Part shown: piece after piece, positions 34,524-43,393 of the stretch | Layout: each line of letters opens with the position of its first letter | Position numbering within the stretch: position 1 is the stretch's first letter | Origin: Calothrix sp. HK-06 | GTDB taxonomy: Bacteria; Cyanobacteriota; Cyanobacteriia; Cyanobacteriales; Nostocaceae | Reading direction: 5' to 3' | NCBI RefSeq assembly: GCF_001904745.1 | Contig: NZ_MRCD01000045.1 | Coordinates: 1 to 64,000, forward strand | Length of the DNA stretch: 64,000 nucleotides | Notes under the pieces: model-generated | Told to the model about the DNA's origin: nothing | The model's input: only the letters and a program-made list of their open reading frames with translations | The model's database searches: none | Made by a program: the position numbers and the translations under genes

Positions 34524-36992
34524 ATGACTACCAATACTCTTAAACTCCGTGATTATCAAGAATTAGTAGTAAACCAAACCTATCAAAGTTTTGATTGTGG
34601 CTTATGTTCAGTGCTATTGTATGCACCAACAGGCGCCGGGAAAACGATTATCGCATCCAAAATAATTGCTGATTACGTTCGAGCGGGTAAGCGTGTAATG
34701 TTTTTGGTGCATCGTGGAAAATTAGTGCGTCAAACACTTGATAAACTTAGCAAGTTCTTTGGTATTGATGCAGGGGTAATTTGGGGTGATTATTATACTC
34801 CTGATTATAGTAAACCTGTACAAATCGCGATGCTACAAACAATCCGTAACAGAGAACTCCCACCAAATATTGATTTGGTTATTCTTGATGAAGCACACAC
34901 AGGCGCCTACTTTAAAATCTGGCGCCAAATCATGGACAAGTATTCAGGTGGCATTTGGGTATTGAGTAAAACAAAATTTCTTGGTTTGTCCGCTTCACCT
35001 TGGCGAGCAAAAAGCGACCAAGGCTATTGCCAATATTTTCAAACCATTGTAAAGGCGCCTTACCCTAACGAATTAATCTCTAAAGGCGATTTATGTCGCG
35101 CACGTCAATTTACATATACCGACCTTATCGACGAATCAAAACTCAAAGTAGTTGATGGTGAGTATACAGAAAAATCAATGGCTGATGTCTGTACACCCGC
35201 CTTAAATACAGAAATTATTAAATTATATTTAGAAAAAGACCCGAATATAAAGCGTAAACTAATTGCGTTTTGTGCAACAGTAAAACAAGCTGAAGACCTA
35301 GCGTATCAATTCAATTTGGTTGGTGTTGAAGCTAAATGCGTTGTTGGAGAAACATCAGAAAACGAGCGAGAAGAAGTATTTAGTCAGTTTAGTAATGGTG
35401 AAATAAAACTAATATCATCTTGTAATGTTTTAACGGAAGGTTTTGATGAGCCGACAGTAACTGCTGTACTTGTTTGTCGTCCAATAAAGTCGCTTGCTTT
35501 ATGGGTACAAATAACTGGTCGCGGGTTGAGAATACACGAAAATAAAGATGATTGTTGGTTTTTTGATTTCTGTGGAAATATCAACCGACTTAAGCTACCA
35601 ACCGAAGCTCACAAATTATCATTATGCCCCAATCCTAAACCTTTTAAAGGAAATGCTACCAAAAAATGTCCTGAATGTGATAGCACCATAGCTTTCTATG
35701 AAAGATATTGCCCACATTGCGGTTATATGTTTGATTCACTTGAGAAAAAAGCCGCAGATGCATCAGTTAAACGTAAATTTGAAGAAATATTATCTCCTGA
35801 ACAACAAAGACAAGTAAAGTTTATCAAAGCGCGCGCTATTAATGCCTACAATGACCGCAAGCCAATCAATATTGAAAAAGAATTTTACAATAAATTTGAT
35901 TATCTAATGCCCGAAGAATGGTACGAAGAACTAATATTTAACGCGAATGATAAAACTTGGACTGCTGCCCTACAACACTATTGGCGTTACCTATTACAAG
36001 TGAACCAAGACCCCAACTCAATCAAGACGCGCGCAACAATCGAAAAATGTATCGAGCGAGAATTTAAATCAGGTATTCAATCTAAACTTACTAATTTAGA
36101 TGTCGTATTTGAGGAAGAAAAAAATAAGAAAATCAAAAATATAATCAGCTATCAACCTTGGTGGGTAATCCTTGGACACTCAAAACCAATCGACGCTGAT
36201 TCTATTCAAATTGCGTACACACGAATCAAAGGTATTTGTCAATTACGTTATGCGCCCGATACAGACACCATTACAGCTTATGCTGAATTATTTGATGTGG
36301 CTGTTACAGAAGGTATCGAATACCACACCATAGACTCCGAAACAATCGATAAACACGTACACAATATTAAAAATAATATACAAAACAGTGCGTTTAAATT
36401 TGTATCACAATATATATTGAATTTAACGCAATCTGCACGAGAGCGAGTATGGGGTCAGTTGACTAAAGAGGAAAAGTTCGCCTATCGTAATTGGAAAGAA
36501 AGATTTGGTGAAACGCCAGCTAAACAGCACACGGTGAAAGCAGTCGATACTAAACCAACCGTGGTGCCACCTGTATTAAAAGCTGAATTGAAGCCAGCAC
36601 CAAAACCGATGCCGGCACCTACACCAGAACATTCCGCTTATGGAAACGAAACAGCACCGAAACCAAACACAAATATACCACAAAATACTTGTGTGCCAAG
36701 CGTTGTAAATAATACAAATATAGATAAAGTCGAAAACAATCTTATTAAGGGTGGGTTACAACTAACATTATTCCCAGAAACTGAAGCAGAAAAGGCGATT
36801 AATGATGTAATAAATCCGCTACGACTAGATGTCAATGATTGGGTAAAAGGTAATAATTCAAAGCGCAGTAATTACAACCATGAAGGACGAATTATCAAAA
36901 TCCACCCCAGCGACAAAAGATTATGTTATGTTGATTTCCAAAAATTTAATAGATGCTGGTGCCGATTGGTTGATTTAAAGCGTATGGATTAA
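34524..36992 (+). CDS. DEAD/DEAH-box (SF2) helicase with zinc ribbon
   Basis: 822 residues from ATG 34524; TTG 34518 is an alternative. Motifs in order: Q-like LRDYQELVV, Walker A APTGAGKT, LDEAH, LSASPWR, second RecA domain with CNVLTEGFDEP and QITGRGLR. Then a four-cysteine zinc ribbon (CPECDS, CPHCG at about 382-400), a helical region, a proline-rich linker (about 680-720), and a C-terminal SH3-like tail. RecA lobes resemble RadD/type III restriction-like helicases. Beside an Mrr-like nuclease it may belong to a defence or DNA-repair unit, but the two genes are divergent. Confidence 0.85.
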   Translation: MTTNTLKLRDYQELVVNQTYQSFDCGLCSVLLYAPTGAGKTIIASKIIADYVRAGKRVMFLVHRGKLVRQTLDKLSKFFGIDAGVIWGDYYTPDYSKPVQIAMLQTIRNRELPPNIDLVILDEAHTGAYFKIWRQIMDKYSGGIWVLSKTKFLGLSASPWRAKSDQGYCQYFQTIVKAPYPNELISKGDLCRARQFTYTDLIDESKLKVVDGEYTEKSMADVCTPALNTEIIKLYLEKDPNIKRKLIAFCATVKQAEDLAYQFNLVGVEAKCVVGETSENEREEVFSQFSNGEIKLISSCNVLTEGFDEPTVTAVLVCRPIKSLALWVQITGRGLRIHENKDDCWFFDFCGNINRLKLPTEAHKLSLCPNPKPFKGNATKKCPECDSTIAFYERYCPHCGYMFDSLEKKAADASVKRKFEEILSPEQQRQVKFIKARAINAYNDRKPINIEKEFYNKFDYLMPEEWYEELIFNANDKTWTAALQHYWRYLLQVNQDPNSIKTRATIEKCIEREFKSGIQSKLTNLDVVFEEEKNKKIKNIISYQPWWVILGHSKPIDADSIQIAYTRIKGICQLRYAPDTDTITAYAELFDVAVTEGIEYHTIDSETIDKHVHNIKNNIQNSAFKFVSQYILNLTQSARERVWGQLTKEEKFAYRNWKERFGETPAKQHTVKAVDTKPTVVPPVLKAELKPAPKPMPAPTPEHSAYGNETAPKPNTNIPQNTCVPSVVNNTNIDKVENNLIKGGLQLTLFPETEAEKAINDVINPLRLDVNDWVKGNNSKRSNYNHEGRIIKIHPSDKRLCYVDFQKFNRCWCRLVDLKRMD

Positions 36993-37011
36993 AAACAACC
37001 GTAGTTACTTG

Positions 37012-37021
37012 TGCTGACGCA
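37012..37021 (+). promoter_or_regulatory. TNAC hairpin element 3
   Basis: TGC-TGAC-GCA with an upstream ACT; only three stem pairs. It lies 34 nt before ATG 37056, matching the spacing of other copies and supporting that start. Confidence 0.4.
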
Positions 37022-37027
37022 ATGAAT

Positions 37028-37055
37028 GAGTGTAAATGATTATCAAATTACACTC
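37028..37055 (+). promoter_or_regulatory. Leader inverted repeat before a secreted-protein gene
   Basis: GAGTGTAA (37028-37035) and TTACACTC (37048-37055) are perfect 8-bp inverted arms with a 12-nt loop, ending exactly at ATG 37056. In RNA it would form a hairpin abutting the start codon. A similar arrangement occurs at 39706-39737. Confidence 0.4.
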
Positions 37056-37280
37056 ATGTTAAAAAAAATATTTTTAAGCTTAGGAATAATTACATTTTTG
37101 TTTCAAAATACTGCTTTAGCAGGTAGCCAACAAGGTAAGATGACGGGTAACAGCGGCGCCTCGTTTGAAGCTGAATGTTTCCAGCAAAAAGGGGGAACAA
37201 CAACCCTCAAAGTAAAAGTTGCATCTCAAAAACTACCTATCAGCTACTTCAAATTTGATGTAAAGCTTGATGGTAAGTAG
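37056..37280 (+). CDS. Small secreted protein
   Basis: 74 residues from ATG 37056. Signal peptide MLKKIFLSLGIITFLFQNTALA, then a short mature domain GSQQGKMTGNSGASFEAECFQQ with one Cys and beta-strand pattern. An upstream ATG at 37026 would bury the signal. Not recognised. A strong terminator follows at 37372. Confidence 0.55.
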   Translation: MLKKIFLSLGIITFLFQNTALAGSQQGKMTGNSGASFEAECFQQKGGTTTLKVKVASQKLPISYFKFDVKLDGK

Positions 37281-37371
37281 GATACTAACGTTGAGGGTTT
37301 TTTCTGGCACCTGCGTATACGCGAATTTACTTCAAGGGTAGAATACTCAAAGTTATTTATAATGCTGCGTT

Positions 37372-37404
37372 GGGTCTGTTCGGATATAAACAGACCCTTT
37401 TTTT
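37372..37404 (+). terminator. Strong Rho-independent terminator
   Basis: GGGTCTGTT (37372-37380) pairs with AACAGACCC (37389-37397), an uninterrupted 9-bp GC-rich stem followed by seven T. Confidence 0.85.
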
Positions 37405-37407
37405 AAT

Positions 37408-37760
37408 TAAAAATTGCTCTTGCCTTGTGCTAATTCCCAATGGCGCCAGTTTGTCCCACTACCAGAGTTGGTTTCTTCAATAGCATCTAACTTGTAGCAA
37501 TACCTTCGCGGCTATTTCGGAGTCATAACGTAGCATCAACGCTTCTAGAATTAAGGCTTTTTCGTATAAGAGTGCAGGAGCGCTATAATTCCCAGACTAG
37601 TAAAAAACTCCGTCTCGTTATTCCACACCGGGTTTTTAGATTTAAAGCCTTGGTGTATAAGGACTCTGGGGTCAACGTATAGTAGACAGATTCAATATTT
37701 TGTTTGGCTGGAAACGTTGACGGCAAAAGTCTTTTTGCCAATCATATTTTTGGCGAAGGT
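37408..37760 (-). pseudogene. Decayed minus-strand gene of unknown family
   Basis: Short protein-like pieces lie in different minus-strand frames: LIHQGFKSKNPVWNNETEFF, then APALLYEKALILEALMLRYD, then YKLDAIEETNSGSGTNWRHW ending WELAQGKSNF and a stop just beyond the terminator. They look like one gene broken by at least two frameshifts. The family is not recognised. The rest of 37761-38039 shows nothing else. Confidence 0.3.
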
Positions 37761-38039
37761 ATTGATAAGGCCTATAAATATTATAATTAGAATTCAATAT
37801 GCCAAAGCAAAAATTAGGCAAGTTGCGGTGACAATCGCACGTTTTGGTTCAGTCTCAAATTGATCTGTTTCCTTAACTCCTTCATTCATGGCGCTTCTAC
37901 ACCATCCCATGAATTGATTGGTGTGGCTCTAAAGCACCACGCCTAGTTAGTACAATAATACGTCAGTAATCTGATTATCCGAAAGGTATATTTAATGAAT
38001 TATGATTTAAAATATGTATATGATATAGAGTCATAAAAT

Positions 38040-38528
38040 ATGTCACAAATACAGAAATCTAAACGCAACAGAATTCTTACAATAGTAGCGGCAGGTGGAA
38101 TTGGGTTGATTGTGATAGGTTTGTTTGAAAGAAATTTATTAAATAGCCTAAATCCGGAGATTTCGGAAGATTATGGGTATCAAGTAGCCGAATTAATAGC
38201 AAACAAAGACATTAATAAGAAAAATGATGCAGGGGAAACCGCGTTACATTTAGCTGTAAAAAATAACGATTTACGCTTGGTAGAAATTTTAATAAATAGT
38301 GGCGCCGATGTAAATGCTACCACGAACTACAAAGCAACACCACTACACTATGCTGCAAGCTTTGCTAAAAATAGCATTATTAACCTACTTGCATCAAAAG
38401 GTTCAAATATCAATGCTGTTGACAACAACGGTAAAAAACCCCTAGATTGGGCAATTGAAGCAAAAAATAATGATAATATTGAACTTCTAAAAGCACTTAG
38501 CAAACAATTAGTTACTCGAAGTCGTTAA
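38040..38528 (+). CDS. Membrane-anchored ankyrin-repeat protein
   Basis: 162 residues. One N-terminal transmembrane helix (ILTIVAAGGIGLIVIGLF), then about three ankyrin repeats: AGETALHLAVKNNDLRLVEI with INSGADVNA, KATPLHYAASFAKNSIINLL with ASKGSNINA, and NNGKKPLDWAIEAKNNDNIE. Ankyrin repeats mediate protein-protein binding. The N-in/C-out or N-out/C-in topology cannot be decided. A stand-alone gene after a 0.5-kb non-coding stretch. Confidence 0.75.
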   Translation: MSQIQKSKRNRILTIVAAGGIGLIVIGLFERNLLNSLNPEISEDYGYQVAELIANKDINKKNDAGETALHLAVKNNDLRLVEILINSGADVNATTNYKATPLHYAASFAKNSIINLLASKGSNINAVDNNGKKPLDWAIEAKNNDNIELLKALSKQLVTRSR

Positions 38529-38619
38529 TATAAAGATAAAATGCTAATCGAATTTCAATATTATTAACAATGCAAAAGCAAAGCGGGTGTGTAGATTAAT
38601 AATTAACCCAACACGCGCT

Positions 38620-38853
38620 ATGACGAATCAAGAAGTAGAAAATTTTAGCACTGGTATAAGCTGCATTGCTTGGAACCATACTTTTGAGCAGTTCTGTGAC
38701 ATATGCGGCTTCAATCCCAATCATCTATATAGTCAACAAAAGTGGGAGGAATTCAAGGAACTAAATAAATATCTAGCAAAGTTTGATAACGAGTTATTAA
38801 CCACAATTGTAAGAAGTGGGTTGAAACTGCCAATTACATACATTCCAGCTTAA
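38620..38853 (+). CDS. Small hypothetical protein
   Basis: 77 residues from ATG 38620 (GTG 38587 would add 11). MTNQEVENFSTGISCIAWNH, then FCDICGFNPNHLYSQQKWEE. CDICGF gives a single CxxC knuckle and a helix follows. Not recognised. Confidence 0.45.
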   Translation: MTNQEVENFSTGISCIAWNHTFEQFCDICGFNPNHLYSQQKWEEFKELNKYLAKFDNELLTTIVRSGLKLPITYIPA

Positions 38854-38943
38854 AACTAACTTTATTTGATGGCGCCTGGTCAATGGAAAATTTTTATAGG
38901 CGCCTCTACTATTATTAGTCTATCTACATCAACAAGCTTTTAC

Positions 38944-38959
38944 TGGTGCTAACGCACTA
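38944..38959 (+). promoter_or_regulatory. TNAC hairpin element 4
   Basis: TGGTGC-TAAC-GCACTA: six pairs (one G-T) around TAAC, preceded by ACT. It lies 12 nt before ATG 38972 and 51 nt before ATG 39011; the usual spacing is 30-40. Confidence 0.5.
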
Positions 38960-38971
38960 ATTTTGTAGGAA

Positions 38972-39493
38972 ATGCCGAACGCTTCAAAAATATATACGGC
39001 ATATAAAACTATGGAATTTACAGTAATGCAAATAATTGATATCGTACTATACTTCTTAATATATGGTGGTGCTTGTTTCATCATTCTAGCGATTTTACTA
39101 GACCTACAAACCGCTTGGATAAACCATACCTCATCTAATATTAATGCTAGCATAGTCAGCAACTTAGAAGAATGTGTAAGTACTATAGAAATCCCAACAT
39201 CCCCTGTTACAGACATTGATTTCAAGGAATCAGTCGAAATTGAACTTAACGAAGTAGCCGTTGCTCCAATCCAGAATGAAGTAGCGGTGCCAATACCAAC
39301 CCCTGTATTAGTAGCAAAAGATAGCTTTCCCATTTCTAAGTCCTCAAAATCAGCCTCAAAAATCCGAATTGAGGAACTTCGTCAGCAATGTGAGAATGCT
39401 AAAATCCAGTGGCGGTACGCGCGCATCAATCCTGCCACTAATAGAAAGAGACATCTTACAGAAGACGAAATGCTTACTGAATTAGGAATATAG
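38972..39493 (+). CDS. Single-pass membrane protein with basic C-terminus
   Basis: 173 residues from ATG 38972; ATG 39011 or 39026 would give a shorter start nearer the helix. One transmembrane helix (IIDIVLYFLIYGGACFIILAILL), a Pro/Val/Glu-rich linker, then a conserved-looking C-terminal part KIRIEELRQQCENAKIQWRY with NRKRHLTEDEMLTELGI. Function unknown. A remnant frame EQGKRQWISEDILRGIEKAL lies at 39553-39645. Confidence 0.5.
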   Translation: MPNASKIYTAYKTMEFTVMQIIDIVLYFLIYGGACFIILAILLDLQTAWINHTSSNINASIVSNLEECVSTIEIPTSPVTDIDFKESVEIELNEVAVAPIQNEVAVPIPTPVLVAKDSFPISKSSKSASKIRIEELRQQCENAKIQWRYARINPATNRKRHLTEDEMLTELGI

Positions 39494-39705
39494 CCAAAAT
39501 CAATGGGTGTCGCATAATCCCGGCATCCTTGTTGACTTACTGATATTAAATTGAGCAAGGAAAAAGGCAATGGATTTCTGAAGATATCCTACGTGGAATT
39601 GAAAAAGCTCTCGGTATTGATTTTGGAATAAAATTCGATGATTAATAAAGGCGCCTCGAAAGCCGCTCAATTTAACAAAATTTGTCAAATTCAATAAAGT
39701 AGTGT

Positions 39706-39737
39706 GTATAGAATTGATGTAAAAGGTGATTCTATAC
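39706..39737 (+). promoter_or_regulatory. Leader inverted repeat
   Basis: GTATAGAAT (39706-39714) and ATTCTATAC (39729-39737) are perfect 9-bp inverted arms with a 14-nt loop that includes AAAGG, 5 nt before ATG 39743. It could control translation of the downstream gene. Confidence 0.4.
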
Positions 39738-39742
39738 AAAAC

Positions 39743-40240
39743 ATGCTTTACATCGAAAAAGAACTAACCCAACTTGATTACAGCAATTTGGTTGAGATAG
39801 CCAACTCAACTTTAATAACTAATTCGCTACCTAAAAGCAAAGAGAGAATTGTAAACCTTATCATTAAGCATCAAGAAACGTTTGGTGAAAGTGAAGTCGT
39901 GAACGCTTCAAAGTTGAAAGATGAAGATTACATACTTCAGCCAATCGAGGCGCCACTGTTCCAAGCTCAAACCAAAATAGCATGGTGTAAGGTTATTCGA
40001 TGCTACGAATTTAATGCGACACTTGAAGACATTGTAACATTTCAGGAAATGTACAGCAGCGTCTTTCTCAGCAATGAAACACCTATTGATTTAGTGAGTA
40101 AAATTACTAATAAGATGGTTCAACTGGAAACCATTTCTACCAAAGCGTGTGGTAAAAAGTCAATAAACTGCCAATGCGTAGTACGGGCTGCTGTACTGCC
40201 GAATTTCAAGTTTGTACGAAAAATAGGAATATCGATTTAA
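39743..40240 (+). CDS. Hypothetical protein
   Basis: 165 residues from ATG 39743; GTG 39704 is in frame but lies in the inverted repeat. Mostly helical: MLYIEKELTQLDYSNLVEIA and so on, with a cysteine cluster at the end (KACGKKSINCQCVV). No domain recognised. Confidence 0.5.
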   Translation: MLYIEKELTQLDYSNLVEIANSTLITNSLPKSKERIVNLIIKHQETFGESEVVNASKLKDEDYILQPIEAPLFQAQTKIAWCKVIRCYEFNATLEDIVTFQEMYSSVFLSNETPIDLVSKITNKMVQLETISTKACGKKSINCQCVVRAAVLPNFKFVRKIGISI

Positions 40241-40252
40241 TAACAGTAAAAG

Positions 40253-40510
40253 ATGCAAGTTAATCAAAAAGTTTGGTATAAAGTAAACCCGCCTTACTAT
40301 AAATTATCTGCGGAAGAGGCTTATTATTGCGCGGCAATAGTAAAACAGGTAAACAAAAAGACTGTGGATATAGAGTATAAAGACGTAATCGACGGTTCTG
40401 GAAAGTTCAAAACTTTTGAAATTAGAGCCAAAATAAAGTCTATTGAAATTAATCAACCCAGTCACTATTGTGTAGAAGTAAAAGATGGATACGAAGTAAA
40501 CATTATATGA
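40253..40510 (+). CDS. Small hypothetical beta-rich protein
   Basis: 85 residues. VWYKVNPPYY, AIVKQVNKKTVDIEYK and IKSIEINQPSHYCVEV suggest a small SH3- or Tudor-like barrel. Starts 12 bp after the previous stop, so co-transcription is likely. No family assigned. Confidence 0.5.
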   Translation: MQVNQKVWYKVNPPYYKLSAEEAYYCAAIVKQVNKKTVDIEYKDVIDGSGKFKTFEIRAKIKSIEINQPSHYCVEVKDGYEVNII

Positions 40511-40531
40511 ACTAAAAATTATGAAATTTAA

Positions 40532-40828
40532 ATGCACTCAGTCCGATTTAAACTCGTTAAAGTTAGCATCAATAGCGGCACCCAAGAGATTACGTTATCA
40601 GTAGAAGCAGATGATGTCGGAAGTGCAATCGAACCAATGCCAGCACAAATATCAGGAGATGATATTGATGTGGCATTCAACGTCAAATATCTGATGGAAG
40701 GATTGAAAGCACTAGCTGCTACCGAGATATTAATACAAATGAACGGCAATTTAACTCCTGTTATCTTCACACCACTAACAGGAGTGAAAATGACCTATCT
40801 TGCAATGCCTGTTCAATTAAGAAATTAA
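40532..40828 (+). CDS. Stand-alone DnaN (beta clamp) C-terminal domain
   Basis: 98 residues that align only with domain III of the DNA polymerase III beta clamp: VRFKLVKVSINSGTQEITLS, DVGSAIEPMPAQISGDDIDV, AFNVKYLMEGLKAL, and the terminal YLAMPVQLRN, equivalent to the usual YLVMPVRL. A normal clamp has three such domains in about 370 residues. The start ATG sits just at the domain boundary and the frame is clean, so this is either a domain-sized gene or a remnant in good condition. Peptide-binding and ring-forming edges cannot be judged. Confidence 0.7.
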   Translation: MHSVRFKLVKVSINSGTQEITLSVEADDVGSAIEPMPAQISGDDIDVAFNVKYLMEGLKALAATEILIQMNGNLTPVIFTPLTGVKMTYLAMPVQLRN

Positions 40829-40911
40829 TCGGCGCCTGTAATCCCCACTATTCGGTGTAAAAATTTGTAGTTTAAAAACTTTACACCGGATAATATATAA
40901 AACTTTTAACT

Positions 40912-41853
40912 ATGGATTTTTATATAGGATGGCACCAGCCTAATAATGGCGAATCTGGGTGTAAAAATTTCCCAAGATGCATGGTGTCTGTAAATAGATT
41001 GGAAAATCGTAAATCCAGTTTTGAGGTGAATAACTGGATTCTTGATAGCGGCGCCTTCACTCGAATCACCAGCGGCAAAGGTCATCTTTCTACAAAAAAG
41101 TACGCAAAAATGATTAGACGCTGGTACAAACAAGGTAAAGGCTTTTTAGATGCTGCCGTATCCCAAGATTATATGAACGAGCCAATTGTTCATAATATAA
41201 CTGGACTGGATACTAAAACGCACCAAGAAATCACCATTTTAAGGTACGATAATTTGATGCGTCACACTCAATCATTATCAGAGAATGAAGCTAAAAATCT
41301 TGATATGTTAATGGCTGAATATACCGATGACATTGAAAATCCAGCAGAAGGGATGCAAGAATTTTGGGAATTAGAAGAATATTACGATGACATTGATATT
41401 CCTTACATAATGCCCGTATTACAAGGCTTTCATCCTCAAGATTATGTTGAACATATAAGAATGTATGGCACACGCTTAAAATATGGCGCCTGGGTTGGAG
41501 TTGGAACTTTATGTAAGCGCAACGGGAATCCACGCGAGGTTGAAGCAGTGCTGTCGGCAATTAAAAAAGAACGCCCTGATTTAGAGCTACACGGATTTTG
41601 AGTTAAGAAAAAAGCGCTTGCCATGACTTCTATTCGTAAGTTTTTGAAAAGTGCAGATTCAGCCGCTCACGGACTTGGGCAAGGAAGAGGCAGCAATAAA
41701 TATGTAGGTAGCAATAGCCCCGAAGTCGCACTTGCTTATTGGCAAGAAATACAAGGATTTGAAATTTCTCAAATACAAGTTTTAAATAATTATTCGGTGC
41801 CTGTAAATGATGTTATAAATAAGTTAGAATACACTCAATTATCTTTGTTTTAA
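40912..41853 (+). pseudogene. DpdA-like transglycosylase gene interrupted by one TGA
   Basis: One reading frame, 313 codons, with a single stop TGA at 41599-41601. First part (229 residues): WILDSGAFTRITSG, VSQDYMNEP, TGLDTKTHQEITILRYDNLM, YIMPVLQGFHPQDYVEHI, GAWVGVGTLCKRNGNPREVE and LELHGF. Second part continues in frame: VKKKALA, FLKSADSAAHGLGQGRG and NSPEVALAYWQEI. These are features of the TGT-like DpdA family that inserts 7-deazaguanine derivatives into DNA. The family usually has Gly at the stop position (GGA to TGA). No dpdB/dpdC or queuosine-precursor gene is nearby. Readthrough is not excluded. Confidence 0.7.
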
Positions 41854-41874
41854 TTTTATATTATGAGGTTGTAA

Positions 41875-41967
41875 ATGGCAAACTACCCTTATCCAATAAA
41901 ATCTGAAAACGTGCTTCAAGACGACGGCATTTATTTCTTAGAAGAGGTGCCTGACTATAAATGTTAG
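41875..41967 (+). CDS. Possible 30-residue peptide gene
   Basis: ATG 41875 with GAGG 6 nt upstream. Reads MANYPYPIKSENVLQDDGIY followed by FLEEVPDYKC. Acidic, soluble. Its ribosome site is better than chance, but the size makes it uncertain. Confidence 0.3.
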   Translation: MANYPYPIKSENVLQDDGIYFLEEVPDYKC

Positions 41968-41973
41968 ATTAAA

Positions 41974-42789
41974 TTAACGTTTCGGTATTTTAGTCGGAGT
42001 TGGAATTTGAGTTACAGTTGGTATAACGGTTGGTATAACAGTTGGAGTTACCGTTGGTGTAGGAACAACAATTGGAGTTTGCACCTGCAAAATATCATTT
42101 TCAATTTTTGATATTTGAGATTGGGATGAACTCTCAATTTTTGCAAGCTTGCCTCGAAAATAAATTGGCTGAAAGTTCAAGCACTGTCCGCGATAAATCA
42201 ACTCAACATTATATGGTAAAGTCAACCGTATGATGTTCTCTACCTTAATTGCGCGCGATGCCAAAGTCGCTTGTACCACTCGTATATCATCACCCTCAAT
42301 AGATTTATTAAGAAAACTAGCAATTCTATCAGTTTCTCCACCATATATCACAAGCGAATTCAAAGTCGGTTGAGTAAAATAGCGCTTCGAGTGCAAACCA
42401 CGCCACACTCCGTCACTTTCACGCACCAGCGACTCCATCTCAAAATCTGTTCCACTCAACCCAGTCGCTAAGTAACAAGCTTTATCGCCCTGGACTGCTA
42501 CCCTCACACGTAACTTATTATTCTCTAAACTTGCCTGACTAAATTCAAGTTCAGAAGGCTGACCATCCGCATAATAATAAAATCCATTAATCAAATCATT
42601 CTTAGGCAAACTACTGAACGACTCCACCACTGTTTCGGCTGGTAATGCCTCACTCAAATCTTGTGTAACGGTTGGTGTCGGTGTGCCACTCAAATTTACC
42701 AACGGCGCCGTATCTTCTTTTTTTATGTTGCTGCTACCTCCACAACCCGCAAGCAAAAGCAATAACCCCATAACGCTTATCTTATACAT
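41974..42789 (-). CDS. Lipoprotein with Pro/Thr/Val repeat tail
   Basis: 271 residues. Signal peptide with lipobox LLLAGC, so it should be lipidated at Cys16. A mature domain of about 200 residues of unknown fold follows (NGFYYYADGQPSELEFSQAS, CYLATGLSG, RVVQATLASRAI). The C-terminus is low-complexity: TPTVTPTVIPTVIPTVTQIP. Probably outer- or plasma-membrane-anchored. No partner gene is visible. Confidence 0.7.
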   Translation of the reverse strand: MYKISVMGLLLLLAGCGGSSNIKKEDTAPLVNLSGTPTPTVTQDLSEALPAETVVESFSSLPKNDLINGFYYYADGQPSELEFSQASLENNKLRVRVAVQGDKACYLATGLSGTDFEMESLVRESDGVWRGLHSKRYFTQPTLNSLVIYGGETDRIASFLNKSIEGDDIRVVQATLASRAIKVENIIRLTLPYNVELIYRGQCLNFQPIYFRGKLAKIESSSQSQISKIENDILQVQTPIVVPTPTVTPTVIPTVIPTVTQIPTPTKIPKR

Positions 42790-43022
42790 ATATTACTAAC
42801 CAAATAATTTAATCAATAATAAACACTAATAAATAGCAGTAAAAATTAAACCCATTGCTACAATTTTATAATACATGTATTGATTATTTCCAGTATTTTT
42901 ACTATTAAAATAGTAATATAAAATACATTTATAATTGCTTTTGAAACAGCGATTAGTATTTTTCAATATCAAGACATAAATATACATTCAATTCGTTGCG
43001 TAACAACCCACATTTAAACTTA

Positions 43023-43032
43023 TGCTTACGCA
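43023..43032 (+). promoter_or_regulatory. TNAC hairpin element 5 (ssb leader)
   Basis: TGC-TTAC-GCA with upstream ACT. It lies 30 nt before ATG 43063 of ssb. CAATGAATGA follows, as at element 3. Confidence 0.4.
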
Positions 43033-43062
43033 ATGAATGAATAAAATTAGGTGACACTAGCA

Positions 43063-43392
43063 ATGGAAATTAACAAAAATATCTTGATTGGTTACGCAGG
43101 AGACGACCCTACGGTAACCAATTTCCCTGATGGTAGTACAAAAGTCAGCTTTTCTTTGGGGGTAAAACCTCCATACAAAAGTGATGAACCGATTTGGTAC
43201 GAAATCAATCTGTGGGGTAAAGCCGCAAACGTTGCAGCATTATTAGTCAAAAAAGGAAAACTATTAGAAGTGAATGGCAGCTTATTTATGAATATCTGGC
43301 AAGACAAAAAAACTGGTGCCGCACGGTCAAAGCCATTAATAAATGGCGAATCATTTGCAATCACAGATAAACCAAAGGGAGAAGAGTTTTAA
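43063..43392 (+). CDS. ssb: Single-stranded DNA-binding protein
   Basis: 109 residues from ATG 43063 (GTG 43051 possible). SSB OB-fold: MEINKNILIGYAGDDPTVTN, KVSFSLGVKP, WYEINLWGKAANVAALLVKKGKLLEVNG, and SLFMNIWQDK. It lacks the acidic C-terminal tail that recruits partners in chromosomal SSB. It binds ssDNA during replication or transfer. The next gene starts one base after its stop and encodes an SSB-like protein with an acidic tail. Confidence 0.8.
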   Translation: MEINKNILIGYAGDDPTVTNFPDGSTKVSFSLGVKPPYKSDEPIWYEINLWGKAANVAALLVKKGKLLEVNGSLFMNIWQDKKTGAARSKPLINGESFAITDKPKGEEF

Positions 43393-43393
43393 A

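Noticed and set aside
39553-39645. Short frame EQGKRQWISEDILRGIEKAL
   Set aside because: Begins after a stop with no start codon other than ATT; probably a gene remnant, not an expressed peptide.
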